This document shows, piece after piece, positions 25,345 through 37,424 of a stretch of 64,000 bases of DNA. The DNA is taken from positions 65,463,558-65,527,557 of the forward strand of contig NC_134825.1 in NCBI RefSeq assembly GCF_004210375.1, in the 5' to 3' direction. The position numbers and the translations under genes are program-made. The notes under the pieces were generated by a model that was not told the origin of the DNA, made no database searches, and was given only the letters and a program-made list of their open reading frames with translations. Each line of letters begins with the position of its first letter. The stretch's first letter is position 1. The stretch comes from Tachypleus tridentatus (lineage: Eukaryota; Arthropoda; Merostomata; Xiphosura; Limulidae).

Positions 25345-27227
25345 TTGAATTTCAATCTAGATGTTAATAAAATTTCAACACGTATTAAATTTGTGTTATT
25401 TGCTAACAAGATTAATTGAAAGTTTCCTTTTTCTAACACAAATATATATTAGTATACGAGCATAAAAACAATACAATTTATAATAACGGTTATTACTAAT
25501 AGTTATTAGAAAGGATGATTTGTATGCAAAGTTTTACAAACTTTTTAACAATACTGAGTATCATATCCGGTCTAGAACTCAACGTTCACGGAGAGCAAAG
25601 TAATTCTTCATTGATACACGTGTACTTTTTTTTTTTTTTTTTTACAACTGGCTAAGCTTGAAGCGCCTGCAAGTTTCACTAGCGACAACATCTAATGTCC
25701 TCATAGAAATACTAACGTCTGAAGCTAAAACATCAAAGTTGAACGGTTTGTAACGTTTGAAATCTGTAAACGATCCTAGTTCAATTCTATAGTTTTTCGA
25801 TTAACAGACGTGAATCAGAACTATAACTTTTAAGGCCTATAGCACATTAACTGCAGCCTCCACTGTCTCTCGTATAGATGCTTTTATATGAATCAGGCAA
25901 ATTCCTCAAAGTTTCAACTATGTTCTAGGGCGTTTTTGTGAAACAAATATTGTTGATTCTTACTCTCACGAATCTTCTACAAATTTAGAGAACAGGAGGA
26001 ACTTGCGCGATAAACTGTTTCAACAGCCAAAAATATATGTTACATGCAAAAAAGAAAACTATTCTGAAACAAGCGTAAGTATTAAATAAACGTATAACGG
26101 TAAACCCGTTGCAGGATACAAAGATTTACTTTGATCCAGTGATAAATCTAAAAAAGAAATCTTAACTCAGTAAAGAAACACAAACTTTTATTTTCCTCGC
26201 AGTTTGTACGGAGAAGTTTGTAATAATCAACAATATATTTTTTACTAGCACTAGCATATTCTTTGGTTAACTGAAATTTCTATAACCTCGCCTTATCGTT
26301 TATAAACTGACGCGCCAAGATAGAGTATATATTGTTGGTTTGCTACAGTTAGTATAATATAAACCTAAGAAGATATAACTATGTTTAACGCTTATTAAAA
26401 GAGAAACTACAACAAATATTCAAATAAAGTCTCTTCTCCTTGTTCAAGCAAAGTCTAGAGACTTTTCTACTTAAGTAAAGTATTGTATTGCAAGCATTCA
26501 ATCGAGTCTTTTAGCACTGCATTTATAAATAAGGAATATTCCTTATATATATTTGAACTTGTGTTGATTTTGTTTTCTTTGCTGCACATGTTTATTTTCT
26601 TCTTTGCAATTATTCATTTTAAAATTCCACCATTGTAGTATTTAATACTTAGCTGTAAGTCAAGTGCACTTAGAAATATGAAACTTCTTTAATCTGAGTT
26701 AAGATTATTTGTTAAGGTCGCTTACAACGTTTGTTAGAATGTTTAATAAATGCTGCTATATTAAAACCTATTATTGCCTAATTACTGTGCATAATTAGAC
26801 GGTATTATGCTTTAACTTCAGTCTAGGAATCTTGATTATTTTAATTTATTTTGTTCTAGTTTTATCCAGAATTTAGATTATATTATACTTTGAGTATTAC
26901 TTTTACTTTATAATGTAAAATTTCAAATTGATATCCTCTGGAATGTAATACGAGAATAACCCCAGACAAAGTAACTCAGAATTGAGGGATACGGCACAGG
27001 AACCTTCGTTTGCTCCAAAACACAAAATTGATTTTTGTCCAACCGAATGAAGAAATCTGTTCTTCCACTGTTGCAGTTTCAGACTCAGTCGAAACTTGTC
27101 TATAAAAACAATCACAATATGCAGCGAGTGTTGACTAAAATACAATAACTCAAACACATTTTATTGTACAACAAAAAGTTATTGTATCATATTACAGTTA
27201 TGGCCAGTTTGTTTTTTGCTGTTCATT
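25345..27227. other. AT-rich stretch without recognised features
   Basis: A poly-T run at 25627-25643; otherwise no exon or repeat copy seen. Confidence 0.35.
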
Positions 27228-27606
27228 CGGTGGCTTAGCAGTAAGCTGCAAGATTTATAACGCTAAGATTCTAAGTTCAATTTTTGTTTGTTTTGTTTTT
27301 GAATTTCGTGCAAAGCTACACGAGGGCTATCTGTGCTAGCCATCCTTAATTTAGCAGTGTAAGACTAGAGGGAAGGCAATTAGTCATCGCCACCCACCGT
27401 AAACTTTTGGGCTACTTTTTTACCAACGAATATTGAGATTGACCGTCAAATTATAACGTTCCCACAGCTGAAAGGGCGAGCATGTTTGGTGTGACGGGGA
27501 TTCAAACCCGCGCCCCTCAGATTACAAGTCGAACGCCTTAACCACCTGGCCATTTTACGAGGGATACTGAGCAGATAGTCCCATGTGTAGCTCTGTGCTG
27601 AAAGAA
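27228..27606 (+). mobile_element. SINE-2 copy split by a SINE-1
   Basis: The left part (GGTGGCTTAGCAGTAAG...TAACGCTAAGATTCTAAG) is a SINE-2 head; the right part (GAGCAGATAGTCCCATGTG) is its tail. The SINE-1 at 27283-27553 lies between, so SINE-1 moved more recently here. Confidence 0.7.
27283..27553 (-). mobile_element. SINE-1 copy inserted in a SINE-2
   Basis: Tail at the left, head truncated at CCACCTGGCCAT. It splits a SINE-2 whose halves lie at 27228-27282 and 27554-27606. Confidence 0.9.
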
Positions 27607-28389
27607 GCATTTATTTATCCACTGCTGTTCATTTTATTCTTCTGGAAACACATTTTTAGAGGATCTTGTTATATGCGGGAAGTTGGAGCTTACCGATTGG
27701 TTACAGACTTGCCTGTGAATATTACAACGTTTCTTACATTTATCTTATTGTAATTTCGAGCTAGTTTGCTTTATATGTACTTTTCTTTGTCTGATAAAAT
27801 CCTCCGTTAACTGGCAAATATCATCCGCTAAAGATCATTCATTAAAAACAAACATACATTTAGGCTTAGTTCATAAAATTAGAAATTATTTAATTTTTTT
27901 AACTTTCTGAAACCGCGGCTGAACTAATTTGAAATGTGAATAAATAATTTCACTTAACGTTCATCTTATAAATTTTTAAAAACAGGCTAAATGCTCGCAA
28001 ATAATAACAAGAAATAACTTGTGGTCCAGTTTTCTTGTTTTCGCCCTTCTTGTTCTTTTTTATTTTTTTAATAACGAATAGGAAATTGTTCGACCTTATT
28101 TGGCGACGCCGCAAATGGCTTCGTTTTCAAGTAGTGTGCATTGTACATTAACTTGTATTTATCGGTTCAAACCTTCTAGTCCAGCGTTCAAGGTAATGTC
28201 ACCAGTAGGAGAACTGGAATAGACATCACGATTACGTGTCGGCGTCACTGCAATTATCAGGCTTTACTTCGCGCTTCTGCTTCCGTGGTTCAGTAGCATG
28301 AAAGAATGGTTATTTTTTCTACGGACTCGGCATGGCCCATAGTTGTTAGTTTTGCTGCTGTAAGTCACCCGTCTTTAATTCGATTGACA

Positions 28390-28730
28390 AAATATGGAAA
28401 CGGTTCACTTGTACTCTTAGGTCAAGCTGTAGTAGAGCTTTCAGACCAAAAGTGGACGTCGCTATCTGTGTAGGCATGCGCAAACATTTTGGTTAAAACT
28501 GAGTGATTTTATTAAATTATTTTGTACACGTGGCTTATATTTAGACCAAATTTAATAACTAATTGTAGGTTGTAAATATCTATCAGTGTACCAAATATGA
28601 AAACAAAAATCAATAAAAATTAAATACATTTATCTATCAAATAAAGTTTCCATACTTTTGTTGCAAAGAAAAAAACAAGAGGGAATTCTCAATAGCCATG
28701 GCACTTGAAATTCCTTTAGGCAAGATTAGA
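28390..28730 (-). repeat. Dispersed repeat, copy B
   Basis: Inverted relative to copy A at 15440-15800, moderately diverged. It lies just upstream of the Gypsy fossil. Confidence 0.6.
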
Positions 28731-28789
28731 GTAAATTAATCTATTTAATCTATTTTAAATTTTAAATAATTTTATACTGTTGCTTCAGT

Positions 28790-29970
28790 ATTAAAACGAA
28801 ACGCGGAAAATGGTGTAAGAAAATGTATGAATTGCGAAATCAGGTTAAGCAATAAACGAAGCATAGCTCCCTTACAAAGAACGCCAGGTGTAACTACGCT
28901 TTATCAGTTAGAACTATCGGTGTATTAGTCCCCTTGTCAAAATCTTATACAGGAAATAAACATGTTAGTAGTCACAGACTATTTGATTAGATTTCCTGAG
29001 GTAATATGTTTTTCTGATCAGAAAACAGAAACCACTGCTAAAGCATTTACGAATAACATAGCTAGGCATGGTATACCACAATATTTACTGAGGGATAGAG
29101 GTAGTAACTTCATATCTAAGTTAATGAAAGAAATTTGTGTAAAGAAAATTGAGAGAAGGATCAGAGAACATGAACGAGCAGATTGCTTTACTACTGTTTG
29201 CATATAGGAGTGCCTAAAATGAATGTATCCAGAAAAGTCTATTCTTTTTATTACATGGTAGCGATGTTATGTTAGCAATGTAAGAAATATTAACTCTTGA
29301 GAGAATGAGTTATACAACAGATGATGATTACAAGACAGAATTATTACAATGAATGCAGTTAGTATTTGAGTTAGCTAACAAACATTTAACTAAAGCTGCA
29401 GAGCATAGAGAGAAATAAACAAATAAAAAGGCACAAACTAGTGATGTAAGGTTAGAGGACACAGTATTGTTATACACCTCAATTCTTATGAAAGTAAACA
29501 CTAAAAAACTGACAAAGTTATGGAAAGGTTCGTTTAGAGTTCTCAAACAAACAAGTCCAGTTCATTTTGAGATCTATGTAAAAGGTAAACAGCTAGTGCA
29601 TGTGAATAGATTAAAGGAAATAAAAGTTTGTAGACTTTATCAGTCTGAACGCGTAGTAGCTGAAAAACAACGCGATCAAGCTAAGAACACACATGAAAAA
29701 CTGGAAACTTAAGTGAGTTTGACTTATGTCTTGATTATGAAGAAGAAATACTGTATACAGAAATAGAAACTCCAGAGACAAAAGAAAATGAAAATGTTGT
29801 TTTAAGTGATGAAATAACAAGTAGAGATAGTAAGGGTAGTATCCCAGTAATTGTGGATAATGCCTCAAGTACCCCAGTGACACCACAAACTGATGTAGCG
29901 ACCCATGAACATAATCTTAGTTCACACGGTCCGATATCAACTCAGCCTGGAGTGACCCGTAAGGAGTAAG
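28790..29970 (+). mobile_element. Ty3/Gypsy-type LTR retrotransposon fossil, integrase region
   Basis: Coding-like pieces on the plus strand match a Gypsy integrase: zinc-binding remnants just before 28962, the core (VVTDYLIRFPEV, RHGIPQYLLRDRGSNF), and the C-terminal region (VNTKKLTKLWKGSFRVLKQ, HVNRLKEIKV). No gag, protease, reverse transcriptase or LTR was recognised nearby, so this is a fragment. It is broken in several places and looks fairly old. Confidence 0.8.
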
Positions 29971-30427
29971 CGAGTGATAGTCGATCCTCAAGTTGTACAT
30001 AAACCGTAAAAATGACGTAAATGCAATTGATACTGTTTCTCGTCATGACTGTAATCGATGCTTTCAACAACATGATAAGCTACTTACGAAGTTGTAACTA
30101 GTGTGGATAGAATAAGTTATGTACAGGTATATTCAATGTATGTTATACTTATATATTACATTAAAGATTATAGTTATTTGTATTATTAGTAGATGTATCT
30201 ATATCTTTACAGGATTCTTATGTTACTAATGGTAGAAATCGGGACTAGACAAAATGTTAGTATTGTTCCAGTGGAAAAGAAGTCAGATATGTTTTTGCCA
30301 AGGAAGGTAATTTTGCATTATTCAAAGATAAATGGATAACTGTCGAATACATGCCGTTCCAACAATACTTTCGAGTATTAATGCGATTACAAAAAGAGTT
30401 AGTAATGTTTTGAAAGTCATTTGACAT

Positions 30428-30690
30428 AAATACTCACGTTATTCCAAGATATACACCAAAGAGGAAAAGAAGTCACGGATCAGCCTCCTGTATGTGTGAA
30501 CCTGGAAGACTACAACTGTCTTCCTTACAGACAGTTGGGTTTTCCAGATACAATTCTTTGTGTTTACCATCGGCACCCACATGAATATTGTGCCAACTGG
30601 AAGTATGTGCTTTTAATAACTGAATCATCTTCAGTGGGTGATGGATTTTCCGACACTTCCAAACAGAGTTCTAAGGAAAGTTGTGTATGA
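30428..30690 (+). other. Unassigned Cys-rich open frame
   Basis: The frame is open from a stop at about 30428 to TGA at 30688-30690. It contains CVNLEDYNCLPYRQLGFPDT followed by C-V-Y-H-R-H-P-H-E-Y-C. The C-x7-C then L-P-Y-x4-F-P-D pattern is loosely like a frizzled-type Cys-rich domain, but it lacks two residues after the second Cys and the downstream spacing does not fit. It could be a host exon, a relic, or chance. No convincing splice sites were chosen. Confidence 0.15.
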
Positions 30691-33059
30691 AGCTGTAAAC
30701 AATAACTAACAACATACAATTATTGTATGTGTATAATCATTAGATAATCGCCGTATTTTGATATATGTGTATTTTGAATATATATATAACTGTGTTATAT
30801 ATATATATCTAAAACTTATAACCTGATTTTGTTTTTTTAATATTTGGATATTGTTATTGTAACCAGTTTGACTACTAAGTTATTTTAATGTAGTAATTAT
30901 TATATTAATTGTAACAGTTGTACAAGTAAGAAGGCAACAAGCGACTCACTCACCATCACAGAAACCGATTTATTGAGAGTTTTAGTTCTTGTTTTGGAAA
31001 AGCCCAAATGAAGTGTGAGAACCACTTACAGATGGTTATGCATACTACTTGGTAACTAGTAAGAATACAAAGAATATACCGTATAAAATTCATGTCTGAA
31101 GGTGAAATTGCAGTTCTGTGAGTCAACTTGAATTTCCATGCCAAACTCCAGTTGAACTCTAGAATTCCAAAATGATGAAGGTTTCCAATATCTAATGGAA
31201 CACCTCCTTAACCTTGTTGCAAGTAAGACTGCTATTTTTCTTATTCAGTCCATGTACTTTAGAAGAAAAAAGTGAAGTAATTATTGATGATTATAAATGA
31301 CTATAGTTTGTTTTGGGTGCTATATATGCAAGTGAAAAATGTTTTACTTGAAAGTTTGAATAATAAATAACTAATTATTGAAAGTGTGTATCAACGTAAG
31401 GATGAAATAAACTTGATATGTTTTGTTGAATATCAATCTCAGAATCAGTTTATTTATTCTAGCTATAGATTTGTTCGAGTTAGTGATCTATGGGTTCCAA
31501 TCAACTTTGCATTCCTCACTTAAACAAATTATGTATAATTGACAGTAAAGTGGAAGCTCCAACGACTAGCCTGTTACATTACAAGACCTTGGGCGTGGTC
31601 AAATACATCAAACGAAAGAGTTTGACCTCCTGAGTCCAAAACTATAAGTAGATTTCAGATTGGTTGAGAGGCGATAGAGCTATGAGCTAAAGGTTTGAAA
31701 TTGAAACATGCAAAGCCATTATATGTGCCGCGGCATATATCTTGTGTATTTCTGAATAGATGGCATTGAAATTTGGTAAGTAAATTAAGAGTCAAGTAGA
31801 GCATGTTCACGATAAATATATGTTAATTTAGATTATCACAGCTAGAGATACATAAAGTGGAATATTGCTAAACTATCACTCCTGTTAATAATACAGAGAG
31901 TATTCTGTAAGTTGTTTTCCCCTCACCATACACTACCATGTGTCTTGACTCTCGGTAACAGTATAAAGTCAAACCTTGAGTTTATAGATTGAGTAAATAA
32001 TGTCTACAGTGTCTACAGCCTTGTTTCCTTTATTTTTTTTACGATCTATATTTGCGGGTTTTAAATCCCCAATTTTTTATTTATCTTGCAAATTAGCAGA
32101 ACAAATAATGGTAAAGTAAAATTTGTAATGGTTTTCAAAAATAACAGGTTAGTAAATATATTGTTACTATATTTTCGTATCTGAATGTTTATTGGTCAAG
32201 AAAATAGTAACGAAAACGATTTTGTGTGCAAACTTATTCAGTTATTTTTTTAGATATTTCAACCAATCGTCTTTATTAGTATTTCTTCACTTGTTTGTAA
32301 AATTGGGTAGTTTTTAAAACTCTCACCAGGTATCGCATGACGTTTCTTTGATATTAGTGTATATCTCCACTTTAAGAGGCAGAAAAATGAAATACGTTCC
32401 ATATAAATATTTGTATTACTTTCTTAACAGTTGCTACCTAATTAAATTAATTGACATCACAGTTTTAGCAACACCTAGGAATTCAGTTATATAAAAAAAT
32501 AAACAAAAACTATTATTCCAGGTAATCTACGTTAATATTTTTACCTAATCAGTAAAATATGTTAATACTTTTCAAACTTACTAAGCCTAGCATGCTTTGC
32601 TCTACTTAAGAATATCTTAATCTGTAGCAACTAACTACTAACGCAAATTACATGAAACCTAAAGTGTGTATGTATGTGTTGGTAAGATTAGTTTTGTTAT
32701 AAATAACATAGAAATATATTTGATAACCCCATTTAGTGTCTGTCTTTAATATCTAGTTTTAAATTTTTGAAATACGTTTAGATTTAAAATTTGTTTTAAG
32801 GGATAGTTAACGTTTAAGTAAAATAATAAATTAAAAAGGCTCCAGCAGTTTCCACGAAGTTTTCTATTCAGCCAAGAACAACCCGAATTTTTATTCTTAA
32901 ATTAATATATTTTTTCTACCAAATGTCTTACTTATTCTTTGGCGTTGCATTAGGACACTAGTTTATGTTCATATGTGATTACGTTATTATTATAAGATAC
33001 ACTTAAAGTCGTTTGAAATGCCCTATTTCTACTTAACACTACGGGTACCCCACTTCAAG
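30691..33059. other. AT-rich stretch without recognised features
   Basis: A (TA)n-like run near 30776-30808. No gene, SINE or transposon end identified. Confidence 0.35.
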
Positions 33060-33165
33060 TACAAAAGTATTCTAGAGATGGCTGGTATAGAAATTAAAAC
33101 TTTAATTAAAATAAAGTACAGAACAACGTTTCGACTTTCTTAGGTCATCTTTTATTTTAATTAAA
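33060..33165 (+). mobile_element. Penelope-like terminal repeat relic
   Basis: Contains GATGGCTGGTAT and GAACAACGTTTCGACTTTCT with TTAGGTCATC, the family-specific core, but with a different internal stretch rich in TTTTAATT. A second GGCTGGTATGGG core lies at 33302-33313. Confidence 0.5.
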
Positions 33166-33170
33166 GTTGT

Positions 33171-33384
33171 ATAGTGGCTGAGTGGTCGATGCGAAAACAT
33201 CCAAAGTAATCTCTGCTACGAATAGATTTATAAAAGCAAATAGGCATAAGAAGAGACACTTATAATTGTGCACATAGAAATATAAAATATATTCTAAAGA
33301 CGGCTGGTATGGGTATTCTTTTATAAATCTGATCGTAGCAGAGATTAATTTGGATGTTTTCGCACCAACCACTCAGCCACTATA
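33171..33384. repeat. Imperfect inverted repeat (hairpin) of about 67-bp arms
   Basis: 33171-33236 and 33318-33384 are reverse complements with few mismatches (shared GCGAAAACATCCAAA and TAATCTCTGCTACGA), separated by about 80 bp. This could be a small foldback element or an inverted duplication next to the Penelope-like relic. Confidence 0.65.
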
Positions 33385-33909
33385 GAACGATTGGACGAAA
33401 CTTGTCCTGTGCTTAATACATTTAGAATATTAATTAGAACTAAATATTATGAAAAGCAGTCTCGAATAACTGGATGTGTTTTTAGTATTTTAGCTGCTGG
33501 GAAATTGTCCGGAATCAAGTAGGTCCGTTAAGATATACTGATGAGAGATAATAAAAATGGAAAATGCTGTTTCCTGCCACATGCTCTCAGTATGTCTGAA
33601 AGCTTATAATGTTAGAAACTCTTTCAATATAGCATAGACTACATTTGATTTCTGTGGACTTGCCAGAAAGGTATTTATTGTAAAAGTCTATGGTTTTAGA
33701 GTTGTCATGATGTGGTTAAAAGTGCGAGAGGAAACAGATGGATTTGAAAGAACTAAACCTATAAGTTGAATATTTAGAGTCTTTTCGTCGATGGACTGGT
33801 GGAAATTAAATATTGTTAATGTTCGTAGTATTAGTTATGGGCAAGAGGCAAACTACTAGGAAGTGATCCTTTTATATCTTAACGGTGAACTCACTACCCC
33901 CAGAACGTC

Positions 33910-34989
33910 TTAGTTAGTAGGAACTTCAGTGTTGCCAACGTGTATAATCCACTGATTTTTGTTGTTCTTATTCCTTGGACCATTAACATCGTTTACGTTT
34001 TTCATATTAGAAGTTTTACTGACGTGTCTTCTCGTACTTGACACTTCGATGTTGTCGGTATTTGACATCAGAATTTCCTTTTTGTTAACGATCCCAGATG
34101 AAACTTCGATGCCATTTTCATTCCAATATGATCCACCTTTTTTATCGGTAGTTTTAGGTATATTTACCCTGTTTTTAATATTTACAGTAGTAATTTGGTT
34201 GCTGCTTTTAGGTGATATAAAATCATCGGTGTTATGTTCAGTGCCTTCCGTTCTTTTGCTATTGTCCACATTAATTTCCAGAATCGTCCGCGAATATCCG
34301 TTGCTCCTAGCAGCTGAGCCTTCACTTCTGCGTAAACTAGGTCGTTCAAAAGAATGCAGAAAGGTTATTGATGGAAGAAACTTGTACCAATTGGAAGATT
34401 GAGCGGTTTTCAGAAATGAAGATCTTGGTTTTTGAAATTGGTCAATGTTAGGTACAGTTGGTGGAGATATATGTCGCCTTTCGAAAGAAGATTGAGGATA
34501 TTTTGTGGTTTTGTGTTCAGAATTGATAAAATCATTTTCAGTTGAGTGAATGTATGCCTGGAGAACGTTTGAAGATTCAGAAAACCTTATTGGTGAAGGA
34601 ACTGGACTTGCCATAATTTTAGTGGTTTGTGAAGAATGCTGGCCACTAGAAGAACCAGAGAAGTGCAAAGAGTTTTCAGGCAAATGACTCTGCGGCCAAC
34701 CATCTGGATATACATCACCCCAAGCGTGATAGCCGAAAGTTCCAGCTTCGTAATGGATAATGCGGAGTTTCCCATGCGGATCCGTGTAGCCATAGCGACC
34801 TCGAACGATTCCACTTTCATCTCGATGTTCTTTGCGAAAAGAGTGGGCTCCAAAAAGGCCCGTGTCATAACCGAAGTTATAAGTTCCTCTGTCTGTCTGG
34901 GAATGATACTGGATAGGATAGTGTACATAGTCTACTGCTAGTACAGTAGTAACAACAATCAGTTCGATAAACGTGGAAAATAAAGGTCC
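33910..34989 (-). CDS. Cuticular protein with Rebers-Riddiford chitin-binding domain, exon 2 (terminal)
   Basis: A structural protein of the exoskeleton, secreted and expected to bind chitin. The acceptor TTTTAG ends at 34990, and the frame is open in phase 0 for 359 codons to a TAA at 33910-33912. With exon 1 the protein is about 363 residues. Residues 5-22 are hydrophobic (GPLFSTFIELIVVTTVLA) and act as a signal peptide, probably cut after A22. Residues 40-93 match the RR consensus: TYNFGYDTG, then H-x-F-R-K-E-H, G-x-V-R-G-R-Y-G-Y-T-D-P-H-G, and YEAGTFGYHA, the chelicerate-like variant of Y-x-A-x-x-x-G-F. The remaining 260 residues are a Ser/Asn/Lys/Thr-rich, low-complexity tail with no domain I recognise, long for this family. 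An AATAAA on the minus strand at 33674-33679 is a candidate poly(A) signal. Long plus-strand frames here are antisense shadows. Confidence 0.88.
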   Translation of the reverse strand, partial: GPLFSTFIELIVVTTVLAVDYVHYPIQYHSQTDRGTYNFGYDTGLFGAHSFRKEHRDESGIVRGRYGYTDPHGKLRIIHYEAGTFGYHAWGDVYPDGWPQSHLPENSLHFSGSSSGQHSSQTTKIMASPVPSPIRFSESSNVLQAYIHSTENDFINSEHKTTKYPQSSFERRHISPPTVPNIDQFQKPRSSFLKTAQSSNWYKFLPSITFLHSFERPSLRRSEGSAARSNGYSRTILEINVDNSKRTEGTEHNTDDFISPKSSNQITTVNIKNRVNIPKTTDKKGGSYWNENGIEVSSGIVNKKEILMSNTDNIEVSSTRRHVSKTSNMKNVNDVNGPRNKNNKNQWIIHVGNTEVPTN

Positions 34990-35189
34990 CTAAAACAAAC
35001 AAGAGAAAAAATATTATTCATCCATGGCATAGTATTTAGAAACAAAAATTTTGTTTTGACAATTATTCATCAAGTACACATGTTTCATTGTGCTATTATA
35101 AAATACAAGTACACATGTTTCATTACAAAATAGAACGAAAATATATTCAATTACTCTACATTGATTTATTTCGTATATCATGGGTCGAG

Positions 35190-35305
35190 CGTGATCTGTT
35201 TGATAGTGAACCCAAAGGTTTTGAGTTTGAGTCGTAGTGCTACTCTTTCACACTTTCAACTCATGGAACGTTATTATAGCGATGGCTAATCCCTCTATTT
35301 ACTTA
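35190..35305 (+). mobile_element. Old SINE-like relic
   Basis: Possible B box (GGTTTTGAGTTTGAGTC) followed by a diverged body (CGTTATTATAGCGATGGC, compare CGTTATAATGTGACGGTC of SINE-1). Heavily diverged. Confidence 0.4.
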
Positions 35306-35471
35306 GATAATTATATTCTGACTATTGTTTAGCTGAAATAAGGCTTGAAATGCATGTAAACGAAGTTACTTCTTTGACTTTTTTGTTCAAAGTCTTGTTC
35401 ATTACGGTCATGTTTGAAACTACAAAATTTATTTTCTGTCAATAGTGTAAGATGATCGTATGGTGTATTAT

Positions 35472-35752
35472 GTTTGTTTGTTTTTTTGAATTTTGCACAA
35501 AGCTACTCGAGGGCTATCTGTGCTAGCCTTCCCTAATTTAGCAGTGTAAGACTAGAGGGAAGGCAGCTAGTCATCACCACCCACCGCCAACTCTTGGGCT
35601 ACTCTTTTACCAACGAATAGTGGGATTGACCGTCACATTATAATGCCCCCACGACTGAAAGGGCAAGCATGTTTGGCGCGACGGCGATGCGAACCCGCGA
35701 CCCTCAGATTACGAGTCGCACGCTTTAACACGCTTGGCCATGCCGGGCCTTG
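35472..35752 (-). mobile_element. SINE-1 copy with target duplication
   Basis: The duplication TGGTGTATTAT is at 35461-35471 and 35753-35763. Full length, close to consensus. It lies in the cuticle gene intron, in the same strand sense as the gene. Confidence 0.95.
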
Positions 35753-35867
35753 TGGTGTATTATACTTTGACATCAAGCAAAACAATATCAGCAGCCTCGC
35801 TAAATGTAGTTAAATAAGTTTTTATTTTAAATCTAAAAATATTATTGGAACATACTATTCATTATTG

Positions 35868-36148
35868 GCCCGGCATGGCCAAGCGTGTTAAGGCGTTCGA
35901 CTCGTAGTGCGAGGTTTGCGAGTTCGAATCCCAATCGCACCAAACATGCTCGCCTTTTCAGCCGTGGGGACGTTATAATGTGACGGTCAGTCCCACTATT
36001 CGTTGGTAAAAGAGTAGTCCAAGAGTTGGTGGTTGGTGGTGATGACTAGCTGCCTTCCCTCTAGTCTTATACTACTAAATTAGGGACGGCTAGCGCAGTT
36101 AGCCCTCGAGTAGCTTAGCGCGAAATTGAAAACAAACAAACAAACAAA
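35868..36148 (+). mobile_element. SINE-1 copy with target duplication
   Basis: The duplication CTATTCATTAT is at 35857-35867 and 36149-36159. Full length. Opposite in orientation to the copy 115 bp to its left. Confidence 0.95.
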
Positions 36149-36834
36149 CTATTCATTATGCACATTTTTGACAAAAATACTAAATAGATTTTGATTTTAT
36201 AACTGGTGTTTATCTTCCTTCTTTACCTTTTTTAATCTGATATACCTATATAATTTTAAAGGAATTTGTAGGAATATGATTGTACCTCTTATCACCACAT
36301 AAAACACAATAAGTATTCTACGTAATATCTAATTCCTCCCACAGGTGAAAGCACGTGGCGTACTTCGTGCTTTAACAGAAATTAATAAACATATTTATTT
36401 CATCTCTCGAACCGTTCGTGGAACAAACCAGCTGTTCATTCTGACAAGTTATCCTTGAGAAACTCGAAGAACTCTACGGAGAATTGATGTTTTTAAGACC
36501 ATAATTAAACATGATTTGTTTATTCAAAGACCGTAGCAAACATCTGCCATGCCTGAGCAGTTTAGTATAATTACGTTTATTTAATCATTAAACATCTTTG
36601 TTCACGAGACGTGTAGTTACAATTATTACTTCATTACGATGATGTAAGGTATTAACAGGTAACTGATAAAAATAAACTGTTTTGGTTTCTTTCTGTTGTG
36701 GCTGCGGTCATTATAACTTCATAAATGTTTAACCTATTTGCACTCTATATAGGAAAGCATATTCCTTACTTCTAACCATAACAAAAAATAACAACAAATT
36801 CTCATTTTTATTTATCTATATAGCCTCACTCCTG

Positions 36835-36956
36835 GTGGCACAGTGGTAAGTTTAGGGTCTGAAACGCTTAAAATCAGATATCGATACTTGAGACCGACAG
36901 AGCATAGACAGCTTTTAGTATAGCTGTGTGCGTAACAACAAAACAAACAAATATTA
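36835..36956 (+). mobile_element. SINE-2 copy
   Basis: CCTGGTGGCACAGTGGTAAG head, AGACCGACAGAGCATAGACA body, AAACAAACAAA tail. In the cuticle gene intron. Confidence 0.75.
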
Positions 36957-37424
36957 ACTTATATTTACAGTTACATAAAAAGAAGTCAGCCAGTCATTTC
37001 GAGTCACCATGAAAAAGTATGTAGAATATTTGCGGATGACTTTATAAAGGTTTTATGGATGAGGTACTTTGTCACTTTGAAGGAATATAACCTTAAAATA
37101 CACCTAAATTGTTATGCAGTGAGCATTTTAGTCACGTATATCAAAAAAGGAAGATAAAACTCGTTTAACGTTGACTTGAATAAATGTATCATCGTCTCAC
37201 ATTGCAAAAGGGGGGAAAAATTGCAAATTTCATTTAAACATTTGACCTACAACTTGACATCAGTGTTAAATGATTTATGTCTCCAGTAATAGGAATTCGA
37301 ATTCGGGATTTAAGAAGAAATCACTTGTGAACAATAGTGTGGAACACATACAATGATATATACTGTAAGAATGTTCTCCAAGAAAGTTCGAATTCCTTTA
37401 TCCATTTACGTATTTCTTGTTGAA

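Noticed and set aside
26903-27157. 84-codon minus-strand frame as a possible exon
   Set aside because: No recognisable domain or convincing splice signals; its length is not unusual for chance in this window.
33959-34402. 147-codon plus-strand frame rich in Leu/Phe/Val
   Set aside because: It is antisense to the long cuticle exon, whose minus-strand frame is longer and carries the RR domain; the hydrophobic composition is the mirror of its Ser/Asn/Lys-rich tail.
34587-34928. 113-codon minus-strand frame overlapping the cuticle exon
   Set aside because: It is in a different frame from the RR domain; the RR frame is open across the whole exon and matches the family.
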